Source of the DNA: Candidatus Paceibacterota bacterium
GTDB lineage: Bacteria > Actinomycetota > Actinomycetes > Nanopelagicales > Nanopelagicaceae
DNA: 64,000 nt
Assembly: GCA_035530615.1 (NCBI GenBank)
Contig: DATKUL010000002.1
Coordinates: 558,001 to 622,000, forward strand
Direction of reading: 5' to 3'
The notes beneath the pieces were generated by a model that searched no databases, had not been told where the DNA came from, and saw only the letters and a program-made list of their open reading frames with translations. The translations under genes were made by a program, and so were the position numbers. This document shows, one piece after another, positions 20,008 through 30,011 of the stretch; positions within the stretch are counted from its first letter, which is position 1, and every line of letters starts with the position of its first letter.

Positions 20008-21431
20008 TGCCCCATCATGCCCGAAAAGCGTTGACTCTCGCTGGTAATCCACGAATGGTTCTGGGCGATCTGCGATTCGAGAGTAGCGATTTGAGAAGTT
20101 AACTGAGCAGGTGCCGTGCCACCAAATGTGCTGCGCGAAGCAAGCGCCCCGGCGACGGTAAGTACGCCGCGAACTGCGGCTGTCAGGGCCGGGTGAATCG
20201 CTATGAATTCATCATCCCTTAGTTCGTGCAATTCGCGACCGGTCGCCTCACACTCACGCACGCACTCTCCGGCGGCTTCATGGGCCGTCGCGAATGGAAT
20301 ACCAGCACGTACCAGGAAATCAGCAATTTCAGTGGCCAGTGAAAATCCAGTTGAGGCTGACAGCGCCATCTTCTCCCGATTGAAAACTGTCGTATCAATC
20401 ATTCCGGAAAATGCCGGGATCACGAGGCTCATCGTGTCGATTGAGTCGAAGAGTGGCTCTTTGTCTTCTTGTAGATCACGGTTGTATGCAAAGGGCAAGC
20501 CCTTGAGCATGGTCAGGACGGTCGTGAGGTTTCCAATAACCCTTCCGGCTTTTCCGCGCGCAAGTTCGGCAATATCAGGGTTCTTCTTCTGGGGCATGAT
20601 GGAAGACCCCGTCGCGTATGCGTCATCAAGTTTCGCCCATCCAAATTCAGTCGAGGTCCACAAACACCACTCCTCTCCCATTCGAGAAAGATGAAGTCCA
20701 ACCATAGTGATTGCAAATAATGCCTCTGCGACAAAATCTCTATCACTCACTGCATCAATACTGTTGGCAATCGGCGCTTTGAATCCCAGCTCTGCTGCAC
20801 TCGCGGCGGGGCTGATCGGAAGGGATGATCCCGCCAGGGCTCCCGCACCCAGCGGCGAGAACGATGTTCGTTCGTACCAATCATGAATTCGATCAACATC
20901 TCTTCCCAATGCGTGCGCATGCTTGGCAAGTTCGTGGCCGAAGATCACTGGCTGTGCATGCTGAAGATGGGTGAAACCTGGCGCAGGAGCATCTGCATAC
21001 TCCGTCGCCTTTTTTAGGATTGTCGACTGCAGATCGCAAACAAGTCCAGCGACATGGAGCATGTGATCAATGGCGTACAACCGCAGATCGGTTGCAACTT
21101 GGTCATTTCGCGATCGACCCGCGCGAAGTGCACCGCCAAGTTCGCCTAACTTCTCAGTGAGTCCACGTTCGAGTGCACTGTGAACATCTTCATCGGTATC
21201 GTTCGGAGCGAATGCACCAGAGCCAACTTCACTTTGCAATTGCCGGAGGGCGCCACGAATGAGAGACGCATCGGCAGTACTCACCAGTCCCCCATCCGCA
21301 AGTCCCTGTAAATGAGCAAGCGAGGATCTCAGATCGTAAGGCGCCAATCTCCAATCAAACTCAATACTCCGCGACAGGGCGAAAACCGCATCCGCCGGTC
21401 CATGCGAAAATCTTCCTCCCCAGAGCGCCAT
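20004..21431 (-). CDS. argH: argininosuccinate lyase
   Basis: Cleaves argininosuccinate to arginine and fumarate, the last step of arginine synthesis. The 475-residue sequence has the family start (MALWGGRF), the SRNDQVATDLRLY segment and the fumarase-superfamily signature GSSIMPQKKNPD (about residues 285-296) with the catalytic Ser loop. It is intact. It starts 2 bases after the stop of the argG remnant and overlaps tyrS by 4 bases. It keeps its function only if argininosuccinate is supplied by another ArgG. Confidence 0.95.
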   Translation of the reverse strand: MALWGGRFSHGPADAVFALSRSIEFDWRLAPYDLRSSLAHLQGLADGGLVSTADASLIRGALRQLQSEVGSGAFAPNDTDEDVHSALERGLTEKLGELGGALRAGRSRNDQVATDLRLYAIDHMLHVAGLVCDLQSTILKKATEYADAPAPGFTHLQHAQPVIFGHELAKHAHALGRDVDRIHDWYERTSFSPLGAGALAGSSLPISPAASAAELGFKAPIANSIDAVSDRDFVAEALFAITMVGLHLSRMGEEWCLWTSTEFGWAKLDDAYATGSSIMPQKKNPDIAELARGKAGRVIGNLTTVLTMLKGLPFAYNRDLQEDKEPLFDSIDTMSLVIPAFSGMIDTTVFNREKMALSASTGFSLATEIADFLVRAGIPFATAHEAAGECVRECEATGRELHELRDDEFIAIHPALTAAVRGVLTVAGALASRSTFGGTAPAQLTSQIATLESQIAQNHSWITSESQRFSGMMGQ

Positions 21432-21433
21432 GA

Positions 21434-21748
21434 CTATGCCTTCATTCTTAAATTTCGCGCGGAAGCGATACGGGAAGGAAGGCCCCAGAGATCGACAAAT
21501 CCCTTTGCCAAGGATTGATCAAAGGTATCCCCCTCATCGTATGTCGCCATATCGAAATCATACAAAGAGGCTTCGCTACGACGACCAGTAACCCAGCATC
21601 GACCCGCATGCATTTTCAATCGAACATCACCAGTGACATATTCATTGGCAACGGCGATCACTTCCGCGCCAGTTTCGCGTTCGATCCAGCCAATTGCGAC
21701 AGAGCTATCCAACCCGCCTGAATAAGCCAGAACAATCTTCTCTCTCAT
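21434..21748 (-). pseudogene. argG: argininosuccinate synthase remnant with large in-frame internal deletion
   Basis: The 104-codon frame joins two ends of ArgG. Residues 1-34 are the N-terminus with the ATP-binding P-loop (AYSGGLDSS), and residues 35-104 are the C-terminal tail ([20 protein letters not shown]...[16 protein letters not shown]). In normal ArgG (about 400 residues) these are separated by roughly 300 residues carrying the citrulline- and aspartate-binding sites. The join is at about 21647, at an Ala codon (GCC) that both sides could supply. It cannot be catalytic. Flanking genes are normally spaced: the start overlaps the argR stop (TGATG) and the stop lies 2 bases before argH. 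Real deletion or assembly error cannot be told apart here. Confidence 0.9.
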
Positions 21749-22272
21749 CAGCGCACTCCTCGGATATTTGTCCCCCTGTGAGAAATCTTCATTGGTTCCG
21801 CGATTTTTCGCAATTCTTTAGCTAAGGCTGCTCCACCTGCGCTCTTCTTGGAAACAAGAAGAACAGTGTCATCCCCCGCTATGGTTCCGATGAAGGAATT
21901 TAGCAGTCCATGCGCAAGGGCCACATCGAGAGCGCAAGCGAGCAATTGGGCACCTCCCGGAGGCGTTCGTACAACTGCAAGATTGCCGCTGGATTCAACT
22001 GAAAGAATCAACTCCCATGGCAGTGAGATGACGCGAGAGCGACTCTGGGCTTCATCAACCTGTAGTTGGTATACAGAATTTCCTTCCCTATCGCGACTGC
22101 GGATCGCACCTATATCTACCAGATCGCGACTTGCAGTTGCTTGCGTCACTTCAAAGCCAGACTTCTCAAGCAGACGGACGAGATCGGACTGTGAACGCAC
22201 CAGACCCGCCTGCACGAACGATATGACCTTAGCTCTGCGCGCAGAAGCGCTGGTTCTCTTAGGTTCAACCAT
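21748..22272 (-). CDS. argR: arginine repressor ArgR
   Basis: Arginine-dependent hexameric repressor of arginine biosynthesis. The 174-residue product has the N-terminal winged helix-turn-helix ([27 protein letters not shown]) and a C-terminal oligomerisation/arginine-binding domain with [12 protein letters not shown]. It overlaps argD by 8 bases and touches argG by one base. Candidate operator boxes lie upstream of argC (26421-26458), so the cluster is probably autoregulated. Confidence 0.95.
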   Translation of the reverse strand: MVEPKRTSASARRAKVISFVQAGLVRSQSDLVRLLEKSGFEVTQATASRDLVDIGAIRSRDREGNSVYQLQVDEAQSRSRVISLPWELILSVESSGNLAVVRTPPGGAQLLACALDVALAHGLLNSFIGTIAGDDTVLLVSKKSAGGAALAKELRKIAEPMKISHRGTNIRGVR

Positions 22273-23446
22273 GATTCACCTCTCCTAGAACCTTGGAAAA
22301 TATGGAAATGAATTTGTTCACTTCGGAAGAAGTGACGATAAGTGCGGGTGCGATTCGAAGCACATTTGGCGTTGGTGCATTAACTAGCACGCCAGCTTTT
22401 TGAAGCGCGTGCTTCATAGCCGTCGCAATCTCCCTTTCCAAAACAATCCCAAGAAGCAATCCCATCCCACGGACTTCTTTCACTCCGGGTAGATGCGAGA
22501 GTGATGACTTGATAGTGAATTCGTGATCGCGGGTTCGTTTGAGGAGTGCTTTCTTTTCAAGCACATCAATCGCCGCCAACGCACTCGCACATGCGACTGG
22601 ATTTCCTCCAAATGTCGTTCCGTGATCCCCTGGTTGGAATAAATGAGCACTCCCGCCCAGCGCAATCATCGCCCCAAGCGGAAGTCCGCCGCCGAGTCCT
22701 TTGGCCAAAGTAATGACATCAGGTATGACGCCTTCGTGCTCGTAGCCAAACCACTGTCCAGTTCTTCCCATCCCCGTTTGGACTGCATCAACAACCATTA
22801 ATGTTCCAGTCGTGTTGCAAAGTGCCCGAATCCCCGCCAGATAACCAGGTGGAGGCATGACAACTCCGGCTTCGCCCAAGATCGGTTCAATAATGACCAT
22901 CGCGGTTCTGCGACTCACTCTCCTTCGCATCGCCGCAAGATCGCCATATGGCACGTGGACAATTCCGGGAAGAAGTGGCTTAAATGGGTCTCGCTTGGAT
23001 GGTTGACCAGTTAAGGAAAGGGCGCCCATGGTTCGCCCATGGAATGCTCCTTCCGTTGCAACAATTCGTTTTCTTCCAGTCTTGCGCGAAAGTTTAAGGG
23101 CTGCCTCATTCGCCTCCGCACCGGAGTTGCAGAAGAAAACCCGGGCAGAAGGATCTCCGACCAACCCTTGCAATTTCTCCGCCAGGGCTAGGACGCCAGG
23201 ATGGCTGTAAAAATTACTGACATGTCCCAAGGTGGAAATCTGCGCGGTCACGGCTTTCACGATTGCTGGGTGAGCATGTCCTAAAATATTGGTGGCAATT
23301 CCACCCAGGAAATCCAAGTAAGTTCTTCCTTCGCTGTCTGTGACCTTTGCGCCCTTACCGCTAACCAGAGTCAACTCGGGTTGTCCATAGTTAGATTGAA
23401 TTGAGTTATCCCAACGAGCGGAAAAATCCTTCGCAGGAATTGTCAT
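22265..23446 (-). CDS. argD: acetylornithine aminotransferase
   Basis: PLP enzyme that converts N-acetylglutamate semialdehyde to N-acetylornithine. The 393-residue sequence has the class III aminotransferase hallmarks: FFCNSGAEANEAALKLSRK, GAFHGRTMGALSLTG, the VVDAVQTGMGRTG loop and the PLP lysine in ITLAKGLGGGLPLGA (about residue 249). Complete. It overlaps argB by 4 bases and argR by 8 bases. Confidence 0.95.
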   Translation of the reverse strand: MTIPAKDFSARWDNSIQSNYGQPELTLVSGKGAKVTDSEGRTYLDFLGGIATNILGHAHPAIVKAVTAQISTLGHVSNFYSHPGVLALAEKLQGLVGDPSARVFFCNSGAEANEAALKLSRKTGRKRIVATEGAFHGRTMGALSLTGQPSKRDPFKPLLPGIVHVPYGDLAAMRRRVSRRTAMVIIEPILGEAGVVMPPPGYLAGIRALCNTTGTLMVVDAVQTGMGRTGQWFGYEHEGVIPDVITLAKGLGGGLPLGAMIALGGSAHLFQPGDHGTTFGGNPVACASALAAIDVLEKKALLKRTRDHEFTIKSSLSHLPGVKEVRGMGLLLGIVLEREIATAMKHALQKAGVLVNAPTPNVLRIAPALIVTSSEVNKFISIFSKVLGEVNHG

Positions 23447-24243
23447 GGCGTCACTACCGTTCCACCTATTCCGCGCAGAGCCAGGGCGAATGCCTGCGGA
23501 TCCTTACCGTCAATAATTCGCACACTTAATGCGCCAGCCTCGATGGCGTTGAGACAGGCCAGGACCTTAGGAGCCATACCCTCTGCGAATTCACCCTTTA
23601 TCAATCTCAACTCAGGAGCAGAAATCGTCGTAATCAAAGAGGAGCTATCTGGCCAATTTCGGTAAATTCCCGCCACATCGGTCATAAAAATCAGCGTCGA
23701 TGCGTGCACCGCACCGGCTATCGCACCGGCAGCAAGGTCTGCATTGACATTCAATCCAACTTTCGAATTCTCATACGTGTCATCGCCTTCTACGGCAACT
23801 GATGAGATAACAGGCAGGAAGCCTGATGAAATCAAAGTCTCCAAAATCGAAGTATCGACGCGCACGACCTCACCCACCTGACCCAAATCAACGGGCGATC
23901 CATCCACCAATTGGCTCAACTTCTTTGCCACCAGCAGGCCTCCGTCGCGACCAGAAATACCCACTGCATTAATACCTGCATCTCGCAACTGAGCAACCAC
24001 ATTTCTGAGGACGACGCCACTCAAGACTTTCTGAACAATTTCAAAAACTTCCGGGGTCGTAACTCGAAAGCCGCCCAGGTAGGACGGAGTGATATGTGCT
24101 TCTTTAAGAGCAGCATCAATCTGTGGCCCTCCGCCATGCACAATGATGCACTCTTCGCCTATGTCGAGGGCACCCTGGACCGCCTTTGCGAATAGGCCTT
24201 CCTCATCTGTCATGGCATGACCGCCAAACTTAATCACGATCAT
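23443..24243 (-). CDS. argB: acetylglutamate kinase
   Basis: Phosphorylates N-acetylglutamate, the usual feedback-controlled step. The 266-residue product has VIKFGGHAM at the N-terminus, IVHGGGPQID, GISGRDGGLL and NVNADLAAGAIA, all amino-acid-kinase motifs. It lacks the long N-terminal helix of arginine-sensitive forms (it begins directly at the first strand), so arginine inhibition may be weak; that is an inference. It overlaps argJ and argD by 4 bases each. Confidence 0.95.
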   Translation of the reverse strand: MIVIKFGGHAMTDEEGLFAKAVQGALDIGEECIIVHGGGPQIDAALKEAHITPSYLGGFRVTTPEVFEIVQKVLSGVVLRNVVAQLRDAGINAVGISGRDGGLLVAKKLSQLVDGSPVDLGQVGEVVRVDTSILETLISSGFLPVISSVAVEGDDTYENSKVGLNVNADLAAGAIAGAVHASTLIFMTDVAGIYRNWPDSSSLITTISAPELRLIKGEFAEGMAPKVLACLNAIEAGALSVRIIDGKDPQAFALALRGIGGTVVTP

Positions 24244-25385
24244 GTTGCATACGCCGAATTCTCGTGAACATAATCATGACTCAAATCATTGGTCATCACC
24301 GTCGCGCTCTCATGTCCAGACTTGAGATCAATAATAATTTCCACCCTTGGACCAGAAAGATCAACCAGAGTTCGATCTTCTCCAGGTCCACTCGAACGGG
24401 AGACGAGAATTCCATTGAGAGTGACATCCAAGTCAAATGCATCGAACTCTGCATCGGCTGTGCCAACGGCAGCCAGGATCCTCCCCCAATTGGGGTCGCC
24501 GCCAAAGAGCGCGCACTTAAGTAAATTATTTCGGGCGCACGCACGTCCAACGCTTACCGCATCCTCTTCCGATTGTGCATTTATCACTTTGATGAAAACA
24601 ACTTTGGTATGACCCTCCGCATCGCCAACGAGTTGAGTAGCCAAGTCTCCACAAACGTCCATCAGCACTTCTTCTAATTCCGCCTCTGAGATCGATACGC
24701 CCGAAGCCCCCGAAGAAAGTAGAAGAACAGTGTCATTGGTTGAAGTGCATCCATCTGAGTCAAGGCGATTGTAGGTACGGTCACAAACTCGGGAGAAAAT
24801 GACCTGCATGGCAAGTGGGTCAACCAGCGCGTCCGTCATTACTACTGAGAGCATCGTGGCCAGCGATGGTGCCAGCATGCCGGCACCCTTTGCTATTCCT
24901 GTAGTGCGGACACCAAATTTCTCACTAGTCGCCATTTTCGGTACTGAATCCGTGGTCATGATGGCTCGCGCAGCTAATTCCAAATGATCATTGCTCATGT
25001 CGAGAGCAATCGAATCGATACCCGCAAGTACTTTTCCCATCGGCAAAAGTTCACCGATGAGTCCCGTCGAACACACTGCTACTTCAGAGGATGAAATATC
25101 AAGTGCCTCTGCAACGTGTTCAGCACTCTTGTGGGTATCAGCAAAGCCCTGCGGACCGGTGCACGCGTTGGCTCCACCCGAGTTGAGCAATACCGCCCTA
25201 ATCGCACCACCACTTACGATCTGCTTCGTCCAAATAACTGGTGCGGCAACCACCTTATTGGTAGTAAGAACTCCGGCACAGAGAAACTCCGGTCCCTGGT
25301 TCTCAATAATGGTCAGGTCCAGCAGACCCGAACTCTTCAGCCCGGCGGCGGTGGCACCCGCCCTAAACCCGCTGGGAAACTTCAT
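24240..25385 (-). CDS. argJ: ornithine acetyltransferase / N-acetylglutamate synthase
   Basis: Transfers acetyl from acetylornithine to glutamate, recycling the acetyl group. The 381-residue precursor self-cleaves before a Thr in the conserved KGAGMLAPSLATMLSVVMTDA region (about residues 167-187; nucleophile Thr). Also seen are LLNSGGANACTG and GGDPNWGRILAAVG. Complete. It overlaps argC and argB by 4 bases. Confidence 0.95.
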   Translation of the reverse strand: MKFPSGFRAGATAAGLKSSGLLDLTIIENQGPEFLCAGVLTTNKVVAAPVIWTKQIVSGGAIRAVLLNSGGANACTGPQGFADTHKSAEHVAEALDISSSEVAVCSTGLIGELLPMGKVLAGIDSIALDMSNDHLELAARAIMTTDSVPKMATSEKFGVRTTGIAKGAGMLAPSLATMLSVVMTDALVDPLAMQVIFSRVCDRTYNRLDSDGCTSTNDTVLLLSSGASGVSISEAELEEVLMDVCGDLATQLVGDAEGHTKVVFIKVINAQSEEDAVSVGRACARNNLLKCALFGGDPNWGRILAAVGTADAEFDAFDLDVTLNGILVSRSSGPGEDRTLVDLSGPRVEIIIDLKSGHESATVMTNDLSHDYVHENSAYAT

Positions 25386-26401
25386 ACGCCTAGCCCACCT
25401 GTTTCAAGTCCAGTCGATTCCGGCAGTCCTGCGATGAGATTTGCGTTCTGAATCGCCTGACCGGCAGCACCCTTTCCTAAGTTATCTATTGCTACCGAAA
25501 TGACGACCCGATTGGTATGGGCATCTATAGCAACTTGGATTTGTGCTCGGTTGCTACCTGTCACACTCGCCGTCTTGGGCAGCACACCATGTGGCAGAAA
25601 TGTAATGAACTCCTCTAATCCATACTGGTTAGAGTAAAGAGAACGTAAGTGGTCCTCGTCTATAACTGCACTTAATTTCGCAGTTATCGTGGCGAGAATC
25701 CCCCTGGGCATCGGCGCAAGTATGGGTGTGAACGAAATATTCACTGGTTTATTGATGACACGGGTGAGCGACTCTTCGATCTCCGGAGTGTGCTGGTGGA
25801 CTCCGCCAAATTTGTATGAACTAAGCGAACCCATTACTTCACTGGCCGAGAGGGATGACTTTGAACTCCTACCTGCACCTGTCGTACCAGAGGCAGCAAC
25901 CACAACCACATCAGAGTAATCAATCACAGAGAGCACTGGCGCTATGCCAAGGGCTATCGCAGTTGCATAGCAACCTGGGTTGGCAATTCGTTTCGACTTC
26001 AAAATCTCTGCACGTGCGCCGGGCAACTCCGGCAGTCCATATGTCCAGGTGCCAGCATGATCGCCATCGTAATATCTATTCCAGGATTGCGAACTTTGCA
26101 ATCTGTAATCAGCGCCTAGATCGACAACGAGTTGATCATCGTTTAATTGATTAACAACTTGGGCGGACTCTCCATGCGGAAGAGCCAGGAAAATCAACTC
26201 CGCAGATCTCAATTCGGAGATATCTAACGCAGAAAAAGTTTGACCCTCATAGCCACTCAGGTGGGGATGGAGTGAATTGATGAGCTCTCCGGCATTTGCA
26301 TGCGCGGTTAGGTGGCTCGGATTAAAGGTCGGATGGATCTGTAGCAGACGAAGTAACTCGCCGCCCGCGTACCCACTTGCGCCCACCACGGCCGTTTTCA
26401 T
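25382..26401 (-). CDS. argC: N-acetyl-gamma-glutamyl-phosphate reductase
   Basis: NADPH-dependent reduction of N-acetylglutamyl phosphate. The 339-residue product from the ATG at 26401 begins with the Rossmann motif (AVVGASGYAGGELLRLL) and has the active-site Cys in RIANPGCYATAIALG. A GTG at 26419 in frame could add six residues, but the ATG places the Rossmann strand at the usual distance. It is the first gene of the arg operon, with ArgR-box-like DNA directly upstream. Confidence 0.95.
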   Translation of the reverse strand: MKTAVVGASGYAGGELLRLLQIHPTFNPSHLTAHANAGELINSLHPHLSGYEGQTFSALDISELRSAELIFLALPHGESAQVVNQLNDDQLVVDLGADYRLQSSQSWNRYYDGDHAGTWTYGLPELPGARAEILKSKRIANPGCYATAIALGIAPVLSVIDYSDVVVVAASGTTGAGRSSKSSLSASEVMGSLSSYKFGGVHQHTPEIEESLTRVINKPVNISFTPILAPMPRGILATITAKLSAVIDEDHLRSLYSNQYGLEEFITFLPHGVLPKTASVTGSNRAQIQVAIDAHTNRVVISVAIDNLGKGAAGQAIQNANLIAGLPESTGLETGGLGV

Positions 26402-26420
26402 GGAAGTAGGGTACAGCACT

Positions 26421-26458
26421 ATTCACTAATTATGCAATTCTCTGCATACTTATACGCT
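26421..26458 (-). promoter_or_regulatory. putative ArgR operator (tandem ARG boxes) before argC
   Basis: Box 1, ATTCACTAATTATGCAAT at 26421-26438, fits the ARG-box consensus (wNTGAATwwwwATTCANw) on either strand with about three mismatches. Box 2 at 26441-26458 is weaker, with TGCAT and TTATAC parts. The 2-base gap between them is close to the 3-base spacing of paired ArgR sites. Box 2 abuts the pheT stop. Predicted from sequence pattern only. Confidence 0.5.
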
Positions 26459-28935
26459 CAGGAGGATCGGAGTACGGCTCCTAGTTGATTCCGCGCGGCA
26501 TCAACCGCAGCTTCGCGCATCTGCGCGACTTCGGCGCCAGTTAAAGTCCGATCAGGGGCTCGAAAGGTGAGAGTGAAAGCCAGAGAGACCTTGCCTGCAC
26601 CGATTTGTGAGTATCGGTCAAAGAGTTCGATCGATTCCAACATCTGCCCAGCGCCGCTCACCAGAGCTGCCACCACCGCTGCGCTCGGAATTGATTCATC
26701 GACTATCAGGGCAATGTCTTGGACTGCGACCGGCAAGGTACCAAGCATCGGGGCGCGCGTGATGTGTGGAGCAGGAAGGGCAGAAAGGTTTACCACGAAG
26801 GCGCAGGTGCGGGCGGGTAAGCCAAATTCGGCGACAACTCGCGGATGCAACTCTCCCGCATGCGCGACTATTTTCCCAGCAACAAGAATTTCCGCGCACC
26901 GTCCCGGGTGCCAAGGCGCGAAATCTGATCTACCAATGCTCCATTCGAGGTTGCATGCAGAGAGAACTGATCCGGCAAGTTCTATCGCATCGGTCCAGTC
27001 GTACGCGCGGCCCTTGCCCCGCCAATCCTCTTTCTCTGCCAGTCCAACCAAAAGTCCACCCAGGTGCAGTGGCTGGTTTGGGACACCCGCATAGATTGCA
27101 TCGATCTGCTCTCTCGTGGGCCTCTGTTCGGTCGAAGGGTTTTCGATAGATGCCAACTCAGTAGCATTTTGGAAGATCAATCCGATTTCGAAAATTCCGA
27201 AGTTACGATTTCCACGCCCAAGATTGCGCTGCGCTGCTTCAATCAATCCGGGGATCAAATGGGTTCGCAACAGCGGCGCGTCTTCGGACATTGGATTTGA
27301 GAGTCGAAATGCCTTCCCGCGCACTCCTGTGAATCCAAGGGATTTCATGACAGATTCGGACGTAAACGGATAAGTCTGAATCTCAACCAGACCGCGATCG
27401 GCCATCAACTGAGAGATTGCGCGGCGGCGAAGTTGCATATGAGTGAGCCCCGGACTTACCGAAGGGGGAGGCAGTACGGATGGAATAGTGTCATAACCCA
27501 CCATCCGAGCCACTTCTTCTACGAGATCGGCAGGGGCTTTAAGATCACTGCGCCAGGATGGCGGATCAATTTTCCAGAGTTTCTCACTCGATTTTTCGAT
27601 ATCGCAACCGACAATTAAGAGCATCTTCTCTACGTCGGCGATCGAAATCTCCGCGCCAGTTAAAGTGGCGACGTAGGCTGGATCAAAATCAACGATGGGA
27701 CTGTAGCGCGGCTCCCCCGCTTTCTGTGATGCAACGTGGGCCGCACCGCCCAAATCAATGAGCAGTTGTGATGCGCGAGCCGATGCAAATTCGGCCAAGG
27801 ATGGGTCCACTCCCCGCTCAAAACGTCGCGATGCCTCCGATGAAATCCGATGCTGTCTTGAGTTCTTGGCAATTGAGATCGGATCAAATCGAGCCGCTTC
27901 AATGGCTAACGTCGTGGTGGAAAGCGTGACTTCCGAATCCAGACCGCCCATAGTTCCGGCAATCGCGAGAGGGTGGATATCGTCCGCCACAAGTAAATCT
28001 TCAGGCGCGAGCACTCTTTCTTGGCCATCCAACGTGGTGAACTGAATTGGAGTACCTGCCCGGCGAATATGCAACGACCCATTGATCCGCTTGCTGTCGA
28101 AAGCGTGGAGTGGCTGTCCTAGTTCGAGCATTACATAATTTGTAACATCAACCGCCAAGGAGATAGAGCGCATGCCACACTTCTCAAGTCGCCGGCTCAT
28201 CCATAATGGTGAAGACGCGCTCGGATCAAAATTATTGAGAGTTCGGATGTAGATCACCGAAGCCCCCGTAGGATCGTCGATCGCTACTTCTACTCCACCG
28301 TTTGAGCCTGATTTTGAAATTGGGAATGCGCTCACATTTATCGAAGAAACCGGATCACGATAACCAACACCTAGAGATGCGGCTATTTCACGAGCCATGC
28401 CACGCATGGAAAGTGCGTAGCCACGATCGGGATTAACCGCGATATCAAAAACCACGTCGGCAATATCTAAGAGTGTGAGCGCATCATCTCCGATACTGGC
28501 CGAACCTGCGGGCAGGACCAATATTCCAGAATGCTCGTCACTTAGTCCCAATTCACGGGAAGAGCAGATCATTCCATTGCTCGTCTTGCCATAAGTCTCG
28601 CGTTGCGAAATCGCAAAACCGCCGGGAAGGGTTGCGCCCGGAAGAGCCACGACGACCAAGTCGCCTGCCACAAAATTATCTGCGCCACAAATAACAAAGC
28701 GCGTGGCGTCTTCGCCACAATCAAGTTCTACCCAACGGATTGGCTTTTTGAATTCGGTAATTGTCTCCACATTTACAACGCGTCCGACTTTCAACGGACC
28801 GGAAATGTCAGCGCCAGTCACATAAATTTGCTCAACTTCAAAACCGACACGGACGAAGGCATCCGAGATTTCTTCGTTGGAAAGAGATTCAGGAACATCG
28901 GTAAATTCACGGATCCAAGAAAGTGGTACGCGCAT
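26458..28935 (-). CDS. pheT: phenylalanyl-tRNA synthetase beta subunit
   Basis: Beta chain of the (alpha-beta)2 PheRS. The start is the ATG at 28935 ([15 protein letters not shown]), overlapping the pheS stop (TAATG); the open frame upstream of it lies within pheS and is not coding. The 825 residues contain the tRNA-binding EMAP-like domain (about 40-150), the B3/4 editing domain, the B5 domain and the C-terminal anticodon-binding FDX domain (GTLPVAVQDIALIVD...). Full length. Confidence 0.95.
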   Translation of the reverse strand: MRVPLSWIREFTDVPESLSNEEISDAFVRVGFEVEQIYVTGADISGPLKVGRVVNVETITEFKKPIRWVELDCGEDATRFVICGADNFVAGDLVVVALPGATLPGGFAISQRETYGKTSNGMICSSRELGLSDEHSGILVLPAGSASIGDDALTLLDIADVVFDIAVNPDRGYALSMRGMAREIAASLGVGYRDPVSSINVSAFPISKSGSNGGVEVAIDDPTGASVIYIRTLNNFDPSASSPLWMSRRLEKCGMRSISLAVDVTNYVMLELGQPLHAFDSKRINGSLHIRRAGTPIQFTTLDGQERVLAPEDLLVADDIHPLAIAGTMGGLDSEVTLSTTTLAIEAARFDPISIAKNSRQHRISSEASRRFERGVDPSLAEFASARASQLLIDLGGAAHVASQKAGEPRYSPIVDFDPAYVATLTGAEISIADVEKMLLIVGCDIEKSSEKLWKIDPPSWRSDLKAPADLVEEVARMVGYDTIPSVLPPPSVSPGLTHMQLRRRAISQLMADRGLVEIQTYPFTSESVMKSLGFTGVRGKAFRLSNPMSEDAPLLRTHLIPGLIEAAQRNLGRGNRNFGIFEIGLIFQNATELASIENPSTEQRPTREQIDAIYAGVPNQPLHLGGLLVGLAEKEDWRGKGRAYDWTDAIELAGSVLSACNLEWSIGRSDFAPWHPGRCAEILVAGKIVAHAGELHPRVVAEFGLPARTCAFVVNLSALPAPHITRAPMLGTLPVAVQDIALIVDESIPSAAVVAALVSGAGQMLESIELFDRYSQIGAGKVSLAFTLTFRAPDRTLTGAEVAQMREAAVDAARNQLGAVLRSS

Positions 28936-30005
28936 TAAATGCCCACCCCAAACGCTCTGCTGAATCGGATATCGCCTTCGACCAGGTCGTGCATATCCGT
29001 AATCCCATGGCGGACCATCAAGGTGCGCTCCAGTCCCATTCCAAATGCGAAGCCCGAGAATTCTTTGGTATCGACACCACATGCGGCAAGTACCCGGGGA
29101 TTGACCATCCCACAGCCGCCCCATTCAATCCATCGACCATTAAAGAAGATATCGACTTCCGCGCTGGGCTCGGTGAAGGGGAAGAACGATGGACGCAGCC
29201 GGGTCAAGGCTTCCTCTCCGAACATCTCTCGGGCGAACAAATCCAAGGTGCCTTTAAGGTGTGCCATGGTAATTCCACGATCTACTACGAGTCCTTCGAC
29301 TTGATGAAAGACCGGCGTATGGGTTGCATCCAATTCATCGGCCCGAAAGGTTCGGCCCGGACAAATGACGTGAATTGGTGGATCGTTCTCCAACATGGTA
29401 CGAATTTGAACCGGTGAAGTATGAGTTCGCAGAACTAGCCGCGCATCCAGAGGTTCTACGAAAAAAGTATCCTGCATCGAGCGTGCTGGGTGATCCTCTG
29501 GCATATTGAGGGCATCGAAGTTAAGCCATTCTGCTTCAAGTTCGGGCCCTTCAGCCACGCCATACCCTTGCGCAATGAAGTAATCACTGATTTCATTTTT
29601 CAATATCGTGATGGGATGCAGCGCGCCCCGGTGGCCTCTAGTTGCGGGAAGGGTTACGTCGACCACTTCCTCCAGCAAGACGCGCGCATCGCGCTGCGCC
29701 TCGAGAATTTCCTTCTGCTGTTCAATTGCCGCAGAGACTTGTCCGCGCGCCTCCCCAATGAGTTTGCCCATACGTGCGCGTTCATCGGCGGCAAGCCCAC
29801 CCAATGATCGGCTAGCCAGTGCAATCGGTGATTTATCTCCTGCATGCGCAATCCGGGCGCTTTTCAGATCATCGAGATTCGTAGTTTCAGCAATCGCGCT
29901 AAGCGCAGCGCTGACCCAAAGATTGAGATCGTCTCCCGAAGTCCCCGAAGTCCCCAAACTCATGGCGTTGAGTCTACTGTTCGCTCCTGGTAACTCGTCG
30001 GACAT
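28935..30005 (-). CDS. pheS: phenylalanyl-tRNA synthetase alpha subunit
   Basis: Catalytic class II subunit. The 356 residues have an N-terminal coiled coil, motif 1 [12 protein letters not shown], motif 2 ([15 protein letters not shown] with upstream [16 protein letters not shown]) and motif 3 [13 protein letters not shown]. The ATG at 30005 lies 6 bases after the stop of the methyltransferase gene, so the two are probably co-transcribed from the infC side. Confidence 0.95.
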   Translation of the reverse strand: MSDELPGANSRLNAMSLGTSGTSGDDLNLWVSAALSAIAETTNLDDLKSARIAHAGDKSPIALASRSLGGLAADERARMGKLIGEARGQVSAAIEQQKEILEAQRDARVLLEEVVDVTLPATRGHRGALHPITILKNEISDYFIAQGYGVAEGPELEAEWLNFDALNMPEDHPARSMQDTFFVEPLDARLVLRTHTSPVQIRTMLENDPPIHVICPGRTFRADELDATHTPVFHQVEGLVVDRGITMAHLKGTLDLFAREMFGEEALTRLRPSFFPFTEPSAEVDIFFNGRWIEWGGCGMVNPRVLAACGVDTKEFSGFAFGMGLERTLMVRHGITDMHDLVEGDIRFSRAFGVGI

Positions 30006-30011
30006 TTACTT

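Noticed and set aside
28936-29124. 63-codon N-terminal extension of pheT
   Set aside because: It overlaps conserved pheS sequence; the ATG at 28935 matches the family start MRVPLSW.
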